64,000 nt of DNA from Synchiropus splendidus (GCF_027744825.2 NC_071339.1:25297501-25361500), one strand, 5' to 3'; positions 23,232-37,600 are shown, counted from the stretch's first letter. Notes: generated from the letters alone by a model not told the origin. Program-made: numbers and translations.

Positions 23232-25746
23232 CGAAAAACACTTCAGACAGCTTAGATTTGATGTGCAACGACTACAAAGACCCTGTCTGTTATAGTGGGA
23301 GTTGAAAATTTCATGTTCTGAAGCTTCCCTGCAAAGTTAAGGAACAATGCAGAAAACGCGTTTTCAGCCTGACATAAGGTGGGATTCCGGAACGCCAAAC
23401 ATAAAAATGTTGATAACTTTGGAAAAACACTTCAGACAACTTAGATTGGATGTGCAACTACAAGAAAGACCCTTTCTGCTACAGTGGGAGGTGAAACTTT
23501 CATGTTCTGATGCTTTCCTTCAAAGTTATGGCACAATGCAGAAAACGCATTTTCAGCCTGAGATAAGGTGGGTTCCGGAACGCCAAACATAAAAATGTTG
23601 ATAACTTTGGAAAACCACTTCAGACAGCTTAGATTTGATGTGCAACTACAAGAAAGACCCTTTATGCTATTGTCGGAGGTTAAAATTTCATGTTCTGAAG
23701 ATTCCCAGCAAAGTTTTGGCATAAAGCAGAAAACGCGTTTTCAGCCAGAGATAAGGTGGTTCCGGAACGCCAAACATAAAAATGTTGATAACTTTGGAAA
23801 AAAACTTCAGACAGCTTAGATTAGATGTGCAACTACTAGAAAGACCCTTTCTGCTATAGTGGGACGTGAAAATTTCATGTTCTTAAGCATCCCTGCAAAG
23901 TTATGGCACAATGCAGAAAACACGTTTTCAGCTTGAGATAAGGTGGGTTCCGGAACACCAAACATAAAAATGTTGATAACTTTGGAAAAACACTTCAGAT
24001 AGCTTGGATTTGATGTTCAACTACTACAAAGACCCTGTCTGTTATAGTGGGATTTGAACATTTCATGTTCTGAAGCTTCCCTGCAAAGTTAAGGAACATT
24101 GCAGAAAACGCGTTTTGAGCCTGAGACAAGGTGGGTTCCGGAACGCCAAACATAAAAATGTTGATAACTTTGGAAAACCACTTCAGACAGCTTAGATTTG
24201 TTGTGCAACTACAAGAAAGACCCTTTATGCTATTGTGGTAGATTAAAATTTCATGTTCTGAAGATTCCCAGCAAAGTTATGGCATAAAGCAGAAAACGAG
24301 TTTTCAGCCAGAGACAAGTTGGGTTCCGGAACGCCAAACATAAAAATGTTGATAACTTTGGAAAATCACTTCAGACAGCTTAGATTTGATGTGTAACTAC
24401 TAGAAAGACCCTTTTTGCTATAGTGGGAGGTGAAACTTTCATGTTCTGAAGCTTTCCTTCAAAGTTATAGCACAATGCAGAAAACGCGTTTTCAGTCTGA
24501 CACAAGGTGGGTTCCGGAACGCCAAACATGAAAATGTTGATAACTTTGGAAAACCACTTCAGACAGCTTAGATTTGTTGTGCAACTACTAGAAAGACCCT
24601 TTCTGCTATAGTGGGAGGTGAAAATTTCATGTTCTGAAGCTTCCCTGCAAACTTAAGGAACAATGCAGAAAACGCGTTTTCAGCCTGACATAAGGTGGGT
24701 TCCGGAACGCCAAACATAAAAATGTTGATAACTTTGGAAAAACACTTCAGATAGCTTGGATTGGATGTGCAACTACTACAAAGACCCTTTCTGCTACAGT
24801 GGGAGGTTAAAATTTCATGTTCTGAAGCTTCCCTGCAAAGTTAAGGAACAATGCAGAAAACGCGTTTTCAGCTTGACATAAGGTGGGAATCCGGAACGCC
24901 AAACATAAAAATGTTGATAACTTTGGAAAAACACTTCAGACAACTTAGATTGGATGTGCAACTACAAGAAAGACCCTTTCTGCTACAGTGGGAGGTGAAA
25001 CTTTCATGTTCTGATGCTTTCCTTCAAAAGTTATGGCACAATGCAGAAAACGCATTTTCAGCCTGAGATAAGGTGGGTTCCGGAACGCCAAACATAAAAA
25101 TGTTGATAACTTTGGAAAACCACTTCAGACAGCTTAGATTTGATGTGCAACTACAAGAAAGACCCTTTATGCTATTGTGGGAGGTTAAAATTTCATGTTC
25201 TGAAGATTCCCAGCAAAGTTTTGGCATAAAGCAGAAAACGCGTTTTCAGCCAGAGATAAGGTGGGTTCCGGAACGCCAAACATAAAAATGTTGATAACTT
25301 TGGAAAAAAACATTTCAGACAGCTTAGATTTGATGTGCAACTACTAGAAAGAACCTTTCTGCTATAGTGGGAGGTGAAAATTTCTTGTTCTGAAGCTTCC
25401 CTGCAAAGTTATGGCACAATGCAGAAAACGCGTTTTCAGCCTGAAAAAAGGTGGGTTCCGGAACGCCAAACATAAAAATGTTGATAACTTTGGAAAACCA
25501 CTTCAGACAGTTTAGATTTGATGTGCAACTGCAAGAAAGACCCTTTATGCTATTGTGGGAGGTTAAAATTTCATGTTCTGAAGATTCCCAGCAAAGTTTT
25601 GGCATAAAGCAGAAAACGCGTTTTCAGCCAGAGATAAGGTGGGTTCCGGAACGCCAAACATAAAAATGTTGATAACTTTGGAAAAAAACTTCAGACAGCT
25701 TAGATTAGATGTGCAACTACTAGAAAGACCCTTTCTGCTATAGTGG
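23232..25746 (+). repeat. Block with repeated CCCAGCAAAGTTTTGGCATA module
   Basis: Bases about 23347-23760 match about 24851-25265 at offset 1504-1505; the extra base is an A near 25026. The module with GGAAAACCACTTCAGACAG, CAAGAAAGACCCTTTATGC and GATTCCCAGCAAAG recurs at about 25451-25663. The segment with GGAAAAAAACTTCAGACAG and TTAGATTAGATGTG follows it both near 23800 and near 25690 (offset about 1884). Related modules occur at 14162, 21526 and 22842. Confidence 0.78.
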
Positions 25747-26124
25747 GACGTGAAAATTTCATGTTCTTAAGCTTCGCTGCAAAGTTAATGCACAATGCAG
25801 AAAAAAACGTTTTCTGCCTGAGATAAGGTGGGTTCCGGAACCGCAAAAAAAAAAATGTTGATAACTTTGGAAAAACACTGCAGACAGCTTAGATTTGATG
25901 TGCAACTACTAGAAAGACCCTTTCTGCTATAGTGGGACGTGAAAATTTCATGTTCTGAAGCTTCGCTGCAAAGTTAATGCACAATGCAGAAAAAAACGTT
26001 TTCTGCCTGAGATAAGGTGGGTTCCGGAACGCCAAACATAAAAATGGTGATAACTTTGGAAAAACACTTCAGACAGCTTAGATTTGATGTGCAACTACTA
26101 GAAAGACCCTTTCTGCTATAGTGG
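25747..26124 (+). repeat. Two adjacent A-expanded 189-bp monomers
   Basis: Monomers at 25747-25935 and 25936-26124 share CTTCGCTGCAAAGTTAATGC and a widened A run (CAGAAAAAAACGTTTTCTGCC) in place of the usual GAAAACGCGTTTTC, so the 14-bp palindrome is lost. The first also has an 11-A run at 25845-25855, where the consensus reads CCAAACATAAAAATG. The pair looks like a single-monomer duplication after these changes arose. Confidence 0.82.
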
Positions 26125-29100
26125 GAGGTAAAATTTTCATTTTCTGAAGCTTCCCTGCAAAGTTATGGCACAATGCGTAAAACGCGTTTTCAGCCTGAGA
26201 TAAGGTCGATTCTGGAACGCCAAACATAAAAATGTTGATAACTTCGGAACAACACTTCAGACAGCTTAGATTTGATGTGCAACTACTAGAAAGACCCTTT
26301 CTGCTATAGTGGGAGGTGAAAATTTCATGTTCTAAAGGTTCCCTGCAAAGTTATGGCACAATGCGTAAAAAGCGTTTTCAGACTGAGATAAGGTTTATTC
26401 AGGAACGCCAAACATAAAAATGTTGATAACTTTGGAAAAACACTTCAGACAGCTTAGATGTGATGTGCAACTACTAGAAAGAACCTTTCTGCTATAGTGG
26501 GAGGTGAAAATTTCATTTTCTGAAGCTTCCATGCAAAGTTATGGCACAATGCGTAAAACGCGTTTTCAGCCTGAGATAAGGTCGATTCTGGAACGCCAAA
26601 CATAAAAATGTTGATAACTTTGGAAAAACACTTCAGACAGCTTAGATTTGATGTGCAACTATTAGAAAGACCCTTTCTGCTATAGTGGGAGGTGAACATT
26701 TCATGTTCTGAAGCTTCCCTGAGAAGTTATGGCACAATGCAGAAAACGCGTTTTCAGCCTGAGATAAGGTGGGTTCCGAAACGCCAAATGTAAAAATGTT
26801 GATAACTTTGGAAAAACACATCAGACAGCTTAGATTTGATGTGCAACTGCTAGAAAGACCCTTTCTGCTATAGTGGGAGGTTAAAATTTCATGTTCGGAA
26901 GCTTCCATGCAAAGTTATGGCACCATGTAGACAACGCGTTTTCAGCCTGAGATAAGGTCGATTCTGGAACGCCAAACAAAAAAATGTTGATAACTTTCGA
27001 AAAACACTTCAGACAGCTTAGATTTGATGTGCAACTCCTAGAAAGACCCTTTCTGCTATAGTGGGAGGTGAACATTTCATGTTCTGAAGCTTCCTTGCAA
27101 AGTTATGCCACAATGCAGAACACGCGTTTTCAGCTTGAGATAAGGTGGGTTCCGAAAAGCCAAACATAAAAATGTTGATAACTTTCGAAAAACACTTCAG
27201 ACAGTTTAGATTTGAAGTGCAACTACTAGAAAGCCCCTTTCTGCTATAGTGGGACTTGAACATTTCATGTTCTGAACCTTCCCTGAGAAGTTATGGCACA
27301 ATGCAGAAAACGCGTTTTCAGCCTGAGATAAGGTGGGTTCCGGAACGCCAAATGTAAAAATGTTGATAACTTTGGAATAACACTTCAGACAGCTTAGATT
27401 TGAAGTGCAACTACTAGAATGCCCCTTTCTGCTATGGTGGGAGGTGAACATTTCATGTTCTGAAGCTTCCCATGGAAAGTTATGGGACAATGCAGAAAAC
27501 GATTTTTCATCCTGAGATAAGGTCGATTCCGCAACGCCATACATAAAAATGTTGATAACTTTGGAAAAACACATCAGACAGCTTAGATTTGATGTGCAAC
27601 TCCTAGAAAGACCCTTTCTGCTATAGTGGGAGGTGAACATTTCATGTTCTGAAGCTTCAATGCAAAGTTATGGCACCATGCAGACAAGGCGTTTACAGCC
27701 TGAGATAAGGTCGATTCTGGAACGCCAAACATAAAAATGTTGATAACCTTCGAAAAACACTTCAGACAGTTTAGATTTGATGTGCAATTACTAGAAAGAC
27801 CCTTTCTGCTATAGTGGGACCTGAAAATTTCATGTTTTGAAGCTCCCCTGCAAAGTTATGGCACAATGCAGAAAACGCGTTTTCAGCTTGTGATAACGTG
27901 GGTTCCGGAACGCCAAACATAAAAATGTTGATAACTTTCGAAAAACACTTCTGACTGCTTAGATTTTATGTGCAAATACTAGAAAGACCCTTTCTGCTAT
28001 AGTGGGACGTGAAAATTTCATGTTCTGAAGCTTCCCTGCAAAGTTATGGGACAATGCAGAAAACGATTTTTCATCCTGATATAAGGTGGGTTCCGGAACG
28101 CCAAACGTAAAAATGTTGATCACTTTGGAACAACACTTCAGACAGCTTAGATTTGATGTGCAACTACGAGAAAGACCCTTTCTGCTATAGTGGGAGGTGA
28201 AAAATTCATGTTCTAAAGGTTCCCTGCAAAGTTATGGCACAATGCGTAAAACGCGTTTTCAGCCTGAGATAAGGTGGGTTCCGAAACGCCAAATGTGAAA
28301 ATGTTGATAACTTTGGAAAAACACATCAGACAGCTTAGATTTGATGTGCAACTACTAGAAAGACCCTTTCTGCTATAGTGGGAGGTTAAAATTTCATGTT
28401 CGGAAGCTTCCATGCAAATTTATGGCACCATGTAGACAACGCGTTTTCAGCCTGAGATAAGGTCGATTCTGGAACGCCAAACAAAAAAATGTTGATAACT
28501 TTCGAAAAACACTTCAGACAGCTTAGATTTGATGTGCAACTCCTAGAAAGACCCTTTCTGCTATAGTGGGAGGTGAACATTTCATGTTCTGAAGCTTCCT
28601 TGCAAAGTTATGGCACAATGCAGAACACGCGTTTTCAGCTTGAGATAAGGTGGGTTCCGAAAAGCCAAACATAAAAATGTTGATAACTTTCGAAAAACAC
28701 TTCAGACAGTTTAGATTTGAAGTGCAACTACTAGAAAGCCCCTTTCTGCAATGGTGGGAGGTGAACATTTCATGTTCTGAAGCTTCCCATGGAAAGTTAT
28801 GGGACAATGCAGAAAACGATTTTTCATCCTGAGATAAGGTCGATTCCGCAACGCCATACATAAAAATGTTGATAACTTTGGAAAAACACATCAGACAGCT
28901 TAGATTTGATGTGCAACTACTAGAAAGACCCTTTCTGCTATAGTGGGAGGTTCAAATTTCATGTTCGGAAGCTTCAATGCAAAGTTATGGCACCATGCAG
29001 ACAAGGCGTTTTCAGCCTGAGATAAGATCGATTCTGGAACGCCAAACATAAAAATGTTGATAACCTTCGAAAAACACTTCAGACAGCTTAGATTTGATGT

Positions 29101-29257
29101 GCAACTACTAGAAAGACCCTTTTTGCAATAGTGGGACGTGAAAATTTAATGTTCTGAAGCTTCCCTGCAAAGTTATGGCACAATGCAGAAAATGCGTTTA
29201 CAGCTTGTGATAACGTGGGTTCCGGAACGCCAAACATAAAAATGTTGATAACTTTGG
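26125..29257 (+). repeat. 8-monomer duplication with one monomer lost in the right copy
   Basis: About 26747-27940 matches about 28251-29257. The offset is 1504-1505 at the left, then 1317 after about 28751. The right copy has a hybrid monomer at 28737-28751: its left part matches the monomer with CTAGAAAGCCCC near 27233, its right part matches the next one with ATGGTGGGAGG near 27434. Shared markers: CGAAACGCCAAATG, CACCATGTAGAC, CCAAACAAAAAAATG, CAGTTTAGATTTGAAG, CTTCCCATGGAAAG and CTTGTGATAACG. Confidence 0.82.
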
Positions 29258-32200
29258 AAAAACACTTCAGACAGCTTAGATGTGACGTGCAACTACTAGA
29301 ACGACCCTTTCTGCTATAGTGGGAGGTGAACATTTCATGTTCTGAAGCTTCCCTGAGAAGTTATGGCACAATGCAGAAAACGCGTTTTCTGCCTGAGATA
29401 AGGTGGTTTCCATAACGCCAAACGTAAAAATGTTGAATACTTTGGAACAACACTTCTGACAGCTTAGATTTAATGTGCAACTACTAGAAAGACCCTTTCT
29501 GCTATAGTGGGAGGTGAAAATTTCATTTTCTGAAGCTTCCCTGCAAAGTTATGGCACAATGCGTAAAACGCGTTTTCAGCCTGAGATAAGGTCGATTCCG
29601 GAACGCCAAACATAAAAATGTTGATAACTTTGGAAAAACACATCAGACAGCTTAGATTTGATGTGCAACTACTAGAAAGACCCTTTCTGGTATAGTGGGA
29701 GGTGAAAATTTCATGTTCTGAAGCTTCCCTGCAAAGTTATGGCACAATGCAGAAAATGCGTTTTCAGCTTGTGATAACGTGGGTTCCGGAACGCCAAACA
29801 TAAAAATGTTGATAACTTTGGAAAAACACTTCAGACAGCTTAGATTTGACGTGCAACTACTAGAAAGACCTTTTCTGCTATAGTGGGAGGTGAATATTTC
29901 ATGTTCTGAAGCTTCCCTGAGAAGTTATGGCACAATGCAGAAAACGCGTGTTCAGCATGAGATAAGTTCGATTCCGGAACGCCAAACATAAAAATGTTGA
30001 TAATTTTGGAGAAACACTTCAGACAGCTTAGATTTGATGTGCAACTACTAGAAAGACCCTTTCTGCAATAGTGGGAGGTTAAAATTTCATGTTCTGAAGC
30101 TTCCCTGAAAAGTTATGGCACAATGCACAAAAACGCTTTTCAGCCTGAGATAAGGTGGGTTTCGGAACGCCAAACATAAAAGTGTTGATAACTTTCGAAA
30201 AACACTTCAGACAGCTTAGATTTGATGTGCAACTACTAGAAAGACCCTTTCTGCTATAGTGGGAAGTAAAAATTTCATGTTCTGAAGCTTCCCTGAAAAG
30301 TTATGGCACAATGCAGAAAACGCGTTTTCAACTTGAGATAAGGTGGGTTCCGGAACGCCAAACATAAAAATGTTGATAACTTTGGAAAAACACTTCAGAC
30401 AACTTAGATTTGATGTGCAACTACTAGAAAGACCCTTTCTGCTATAGTGGGAGGTGAACAATTCATATTCTGAAGCTTCCCTGAGAAGTTATGGCACTAT
30501 GCAGAAAACGCGTTTTCAACTTGAGATAAGGTGGGTTCCGGAACGCCAAACATAAAAATGTTGACAACTTTGGAAAAACACTTCAGACAGCTTAGATTTG
30601 ATGTGCAAATACTAGAAATACCCTTTTTGCTATAGTGGGACGTGAAAATTTCATGTTCTGAAGCTTCCCATGGAAAGTTATGGCACAATGCAGAAAACGA
30701 TTTTTCAGCCCGAGATAAGGTCTATTCTGGAACGCCAAACATAAAAATGTTGATAACTTTCGAAAAACACTTCAGACAGCTTAGATTTGATGTTCAACTA
30801 CTAGAAAGACCTTTTCTGCTACAGTGGGACCTGAAAATTTCATGTTCTGAAGCTTCCCTGCAAAGTTATGGCACAATGCAGAAAATGCGTTTTCAGCTTG
30901 TGATAACGTGGGTTCCGGAACGCCAAACATAAAAATGTTGATAACTTTGGAAAAACACTTCAGACAGCTTAGATGTGACGTGCAACTACTAGAAAGACCC
31001 TTTCTGCTATAGTGGGAGGTGAACATTTCATGTTCTGAAGCTTCCCTGAGAAGTTATGGCACAATGCAGAAAACGCGTTTTCAGCCTGAGATAAGGTGGT
31101 TTCCATAACGCCGAACGTAAAAATGTTGATTATTTTGGAACAACACTTCTGACATCTTAGATTTAATGTGCAACTACTAGAAAGACCCTTTCTGCTATAG
31201 TGGGAGGTGAAAATTTCATTTTCTGAAACTTCCCTGCAAAGTTATGGCACAATGCGTAAAACGCGTTTTCAGCCTGAGATAAGGTCGATTCCGGAACGCC
31301 AAACATAAAAATGTTGATAACTTTGGAAAGACACATCAGACAGCTTAGATTTGATGTGCAACTACTAGAAAGACCCTTTCTGGTATAGTGGGAGGTGAAA
31401 ATTTCATGTTCTGAAGCTTCCCTGCAAAGTTATGGCACAATGCAGAAAACGCGTTTTCAGCTTGAGATAAGGTGGGTTCCGGAACGCCAAACATAAAAAT
31501 GTTGATAACTTTCGAAAAACACTTCAGACAGCTTAGATTTGATGTGCAAATACTAGAAAGACCCTTTCTGCTATAGTGGGACGTGAAAATTTCATGTTCT
31601 GAAGCTTCCCTGCAAAGTCATGGGACAATGCAGAAAACGATTTTTCATCCTGAGATAAGGTCGATTCCGGAACGCCAAACATAAAAATGTTGATAACTTT
31701 CGAAAAACACTTCAGACAGCTTAGATTTGATGTGCAACTACTAGAAAGACCCTTTCTGCTATAGTGGGACGTGAAAATTTCATGTTCTGAAGCTTCCCTG
31801 CAAAGTTATGGCACAATGCCGAAAACGCGTTTTCAGCCTGAGATAAGGTGGTTTCCAAAACGCCGAACGTAAAAATGTTGATTACTTTGGAACAACACTT
31901 CAGACGGCTTAGATTTAATGTGCAACTACTAGAAAGACCCTTTCTGCTATAGTGGGAGGTGAAAATTTCATTTTCTGAAGCTTCCCAGCAAAGGTATGGC
32001 ACAATGCGTAAAACGATTTTTCATCCTGAGATAAGGTCGATTCCGGAACGCCAAACATAAAAATGTTGATAACTTTCGAAAAACACTTCAGACAGCTTAG
32101 ATTTGATGTGCATCTACTAGAAAGACCCTTTCTGCTATAGTGGGACGTGAAAATTTCATGTTCTGAAGCTTCCGTGCAAAGTTATGGCACAATGCAGAAA

Positions 32201-33535
32201 ATGCGTTTTCAGCTTGTGATAACGTGGGTTCCGGAACGCCAAACATAAAAATGTTGATAACTTTGGAAAAACACTTCAGACAGCTTCGATTTGATGTGCA
32301 ACTACTGCAAAAAGCCTTTCTGCTATAGAGGGAGTTGAAAATTTCATGTTCTGAAGCTTCCCTGCAAAGTTATTGCACAATGCGTGAAGCGCGTTTTCAG
32401 CCTGAGATAAGGTCGATTCCGGAACGCCAAACATAAAAATGTTGATAATTTTGGAAAAACACTTCAGACAGCTTAGATTTGATGTGCAACTACTAGAAAG
32501 ACCCTTTCTGCTATAGTGGGAGGTGAAAATTTCATTTTCTGAAGCGTCCCTGCAAAGTTATTGCACAATGCGTAAAACGCGTTTTCAGCTTGTGATAAGG
32601 TCGATTCCGGAACGCCAAACATAAAAATGTTGATAACTTTGGATAATCACACCAGACAGCTTAGATTTGATTTGCAACTACTACAAAGACCCTTTCTGGT
32701 ATAGTGGGAGGTGAAAATTTCATGTTCTGAAGCTTCCCTGCAAAGTTATGGCACAATGCAGAAAACGCCTTTTCAGCCTGAGATAAGGTTGATTCCCGAA
32801 CGCCAAACATGAAAATGTTCATAACTTTGGAAAAACACTTCAGACAGCTTACATTTGATGTGCAACTACTAGAAAGACCCTTTCTGCTATAGTGGGAGGT
32901 GAACATTTCATGTTCTGAAGCTTCCCTGCAAAGTTATGGCCCAATGCAGAAAACGCGTTTTCAGCTTGAGATAAGGTGGGTTCCGGAACGCCAAACATAA
33001 AAATGTTGAAAACTTTGGAAAAACACTTCAAACAGCTTAGATTTGATGTGCAACTACTAGAAAGACCCTTTCTGCTATAGTGGGAGGTGAACATTTCATG
33101 TTCTGAAGCTTCCCTGAGAAGTTATGGCAAAATGCAGAAAACGCGTTTTCAGCTTGAGATTAGGTGGGTTCCGAAACGCCAAACGTAAAAATGTTGATAA
33201 CTTTGGAAAAACGCTTCAGACAGCTTAGATTTGATGTGCAACTACTAGAAATACCCTTTCTGCTATAGTGGGAGGTGAAAATTTCATTTTCTGAAGCTTC
33301 CCTGCAAAGTTATGGCACAAAGCGTAAAACGCGTTTTCAGCCTGAGATAAGGTCGATTCCGGAATGCCAAACATAAAAATGTTGATAACTTTGGAAAAAC
33401 ACATCAGACAGCTTAGATTTGATGTGCAACTACTAGAAAGTCCCTTTCTGCTATAGTGGGATGTGAAAATTTCATGTTCTGAAGCTTGCCTGCATAGTTA
33501 TGCCACAAAGCAGAAAACGCGTTTTCAGCCCGAGA
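29258..33535 (+). repeat. Block with a 9-monomer echo (offset 1693 bp)
   Basis: About 29145-29755 matches about 30838-31448 at offset 1693. Shared variants: CTTGTGATAACGTGGG, TTAGATGTGACGTGC, GGTGGTTTCCATAACGCC, GATTTAATGTGC and TTCTGGTATAGTGG. Other monomers, to about 33.5 kb, are close to consensus; the CTTGTGATAACG subtype recurs near 29.77 and 32.21 kb and CTTGTGATAAGG near 32.59 kb. Confidence 0.75.
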
Positions 33536-34620
33536 TTAGGTGGGTTCCGGAACGCCAAAATTAAAAATGTTGATAACTTTAGAAAAACACTTCAGACAGC
33601 TTAGAATTGATGTGCAACTACTCGAAAGACCATTTCTGCTATAGTGGGAGGTGAAAATAAAATGGTATGTTCTGAAGCTTCGCGGCAAAGTTATGGCACA
33701 ATGCAGGAAACGTGTTTTCAGCCTGAGATAAGGACGATTCCGGAACGCCAAACATAAAAATGTTGATAACTTTGGAAAAACACTTCAGACAGCTTAGATT
33801 TGATGTGCAACTACCAGAAGGGCCCTTTCTACTATAGTGGGAGGTGAAAATTTCATGTTCTGAGGCTTCACTGCAAAGTTATGGCACAATGCAGAAAACA
33901 CGTTTTCAGCCTGAGATAAGGTGGGTTCCGGAACGCCAAACATAAAAATGTTGATAAGTTTGGAAAAACACTTCAGACAGCTTAGATTTGACGTGCAACT
34001 ACTCGAAAGACCATTTCTGCTATAGTGGGAGGTGAAAATAAAATTTTATGTTCTGAAGCTTTCCTGCAAAGTTATGGCACAATGCGTAAAACGCTTTTTC
34101 AGTCTGACATAAGGTCGATTCTGGAACTCCAAACATAAATGTGTTGATAACTTTGGAAAAACACTTCAGTCAGCTTAGATTTGATGTGCAACTACTAGAA
34201 AAACCCTTTCTGCTATATTGGGAGGTGAAAATGTCATGTTCTGAAACTTCCCTGCAAAGTTATTGCAGAATGCAGAAAACACGTTTTCAGCGTAAGATAA
34301 GGTGAGTTCCCGAACGCAAAAGATTAAAATGTTGATAACTTTGGAAAAAATCTTCAGACAGCTTAGATTTGATGTGCACCTACTAGAAAGACCCTTTCTA
34401 CTATAGTGGGAGGTTGAAAATTTCATGTTTTGAAGTTTCCATGCAAAGTTATGGCACAATCCAGAAAACGCGTTTTCAGTCTGAGATAAGGGGGGTTCCG
34501 GAACGCCAAACATATAAATGTTCATAACTTTCGAAAAACACTTAACACAGCTTAGATTTTATATGCAACTATTAGAAAGACCCTTTCTGCTATAGTCAGA
34601 GGTGAAAATTTCATGTTCTG
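33536..34620 (+). repeat. Island of more diverged monomers
   Basis: These five to six units carry more private changes than their neighbours. Two share a 5-bp gain in GTGAAAATAAAAT (33651 and 34032, 381 bp apart). Others have CGTAAGATAAGGTGAG and CGAACGCAAAAGATTAAAATG near 34300, or CATATAAATGTTC near 34510. I saw no foreign insert. Confidence 0.7.
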
Positions 34621-37600
34621 AAGCTTCCCTGCAAAGTTATGGCCCAAGAAAGAAACGCGTTTTCAGCCTGAGATAAGGTGGGTTCCGAAACGCAAAACGT
34701 AAAAATGTTGATCACTTTGGAATAACACTTCAGACAGCTTAGATTTGATGTGCAACTACTAGAAAGACCCTTTCTGCTATAGTGGGAGGTGAAAATTTCA
34801 TGTTCTAAAGGTTCCCTGCAAAGTTATGGCACAATGCGTAAAACGCGTTTTCAGCCTGAGATAAGGTCGATTCCGGAATGGCATACATAACAATGTTGGT
34901 AACTTTGGAAAAACACATCAGACAGCTTAGATTTGATGTGCAACTACTAGAAAGACCCTTTCTGCTATAGTGGGAGGTGAACATTTCATGTTCTGAAGCC
35001 TCCCTGAGAAGTTATGGCACAATGCAGAAAACGCGTTTTCAGCCTGAGATAAGGTGGGTTCCGGAACGCCAAGCGTAAAAATGTTGATAGCTTTGGAACA
35101 ACACTTCAGACAGCTTAGATTTGATGTGCAACTACTAGAAAGACCCTTTCTGCTATAGTGGGAGGTGAAAATTTCATTTTCTGATGCTTCCATGCAAAGT
35201 TATGGCACAATGCAGACAACGCTTTTTCAGCCTGAGATAAGGTCGATTCTGGAACGCCAAACATAAAAATGTTGATAACTTTCGAAAAACACTTCAGACA
35301 GCTTAGATTTGATGTGCAACCACTAGAAAGACCCTTTCTGCTATAGTGGGAGGTCAAAATTTCATGTTCTGAAGCTTCCTTGCAAAGTTATGGCACAATG
35401 CAGAAAATGCGTTATCATCCTGAGATAAGGTCGATTCCGGAACGCCAAACATAAAAATGTTGATAACTTTCGAAAAAACTTCGGACAGCTTAGATCTGAT
35501 GTGCAACTACTAGAAAGACCCTTTCTGCTATAGTGGGAGGTGAACATTTTATGTTCTGAAGCTTCCCTGAGAAGTTATGGCACAATGCAGAAAACGCGTT
35601 TTCAGCCTGAGATAAGGTGGGTTGCGGAACGCCAAGCGTAAAAATGTTGATAACTTTGGATCAACACTTCAGACAGCTTAGATTTGATGTGCAACTACTA
35701 GAAAGACCCTTTCTGCTATAGTGGGAGGTGAAAATTTCATGTTCTGAAGCTTCCCTGCAAAGTTATGGCACAATGCAGACAACGCGTTTTCAGCCTGAAA
35801 TAAGGTCGATTCCAGAATGCCAAACATAAAAATGTTGATAACTTTGGAAAAACACTTCAGACAGCTTAGATTTGATGTGCAACTACTAGAAAAACCCTTT
35901 CTGCTATAGTGGGAGGTGAAAATTTCATTTTCTGAAGCGTCCCTGCAAAGTTATGGCACAAAGCGTAAAAAGCGTTTTCAGCCTGAGATAAGGTGGGTTC
36001 CGGAACGCCAAACATAAAAATGTTGATTACTTTGGAAATACACTTCAGACAGCTTCGATTTGATGTGCAACTACTAGAAAGACCCTTTCTGCTATAGTGG
36101 GAGGTGAACATTTCATGTTCTGAAGATTCCCTGAATAGTTATGGCACAATGCAGAAAACGCGTTTTCAGCCTGAGATAAGGTGGGTTCCGACACGCAAAA
36201 CGTAAAAATGTTGATCACTTTGGAATTACACTTCAGACAGCTTAGATTTGATGTGCAACTACTAGAAAGACCCTTTCTGCTATAGTGGGAGGTGACAATT
36301 TCATTTTCTGAAGCTTCCCTGCAAAGTTATGGCACAATGCGTAAAAAGCGTTTTCAGCCTGAGATAAGGTCGATTCTGGAACGCCAAACATAAAAATGTT
36401 GATAACTTTGGAAAAACACTTCAGACAGCTAAGATTTGATGTGCAACTACTAGAAAGACCCTTTCTGCTATAGTGGGAGGTCGAAATTTCATGTTCTGAA
36501 GCTTCATTGGAAAGTTATGGGACAATGCAGAAAACGATTTTTCATCATGAGATAAGGTCGATTCCGGAACACCAAACATAAAAATGTTGATAACTTTCGA
36601 AAAACACTTCGGACAGCTTAGATCTGATGTGCAACTACTAGAAAGACCCTTTCTGCTATCGTGGGAGGTGAACATTTCATGTTCTGAAGCTTCCCTGCAG
36701 AGTTATGGCACAATGCGTAAAACGCGTTTTCAGCCTGAGATAAGGTCGATTCCGGAACGCCAAACAAAAAAAGTTGATAACTTTGGAAAACACTTCAGAC
36801 AGCTTCGATTTGATGTGCAACTACTAGAAAGACCCTTTGTGCTATAGTGGGAGGTTAAAATTTAATGTTCAGAAGCTTCTCTGCAAAGTTATGGCACAAT
36901 GCAGAAAACGCATTTTGAGACTGAGATAAGGTCGATTCCGGAACGCCAAACATAAAAGTGTTGATAACTTTGGAAAAACACTTCAGACAGCTTAGATTTG
37001 ATGTACAACTACTTGAAAGACAATTTCTGCTATAGTAGGAGGTGAAAATGTCATGTTCTGAAGCTTCTCTGCAAAGTTATGGCACAATGCAGAAAACGCA
37101 TTTTGAGCCTGAGATAAGGTCGATTCCCGAACTCCAAACATAAAAATGTTGATCACTTTGGAAAAACACTTCAGACTGCTTAGATATGATGCGCAACTAC
37201 TAAAAAGACCCTTTCTGCTATTGTGGAAGGTTAAAATTTCATGTTCGGAAGCTTTCATGCAAGGTTATGGCACAATGCAGACAACGCGTTTTCGGCCTGA
37301 GATAAGGTCGATTCCGGAACGCCAAACATAAAAATGTTGATAACTTTCGAAAAACAGTTCAGACAGCTTAGATTTTATGTGCAACTACTAGAAAGACCCT
37401 TTCTGCTATAGTGGGAGGTCAAAATTTCATGTTCTGAAGCTTCCCTGCAAAGTTATGGGACAATGCAGAAAACGATTTTTCATCCTGAGATAAGGTCGAT
37501 TCTGGGACGCCAAACATAAAAATGTTGATAACTTTTGAAAAACACTTCAGACAACTTAGATTTGATGTGCAACTGCTAGAAACACCCTTTCTGTTGTAGT

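Noticed and set aside
25845..25855. 11-A run as the poly(A) tail of a second retrotransposon
   Set aside because: Satellite sequence continues in phase on both sides and no extra sequence is present, so it is a local A expansion.
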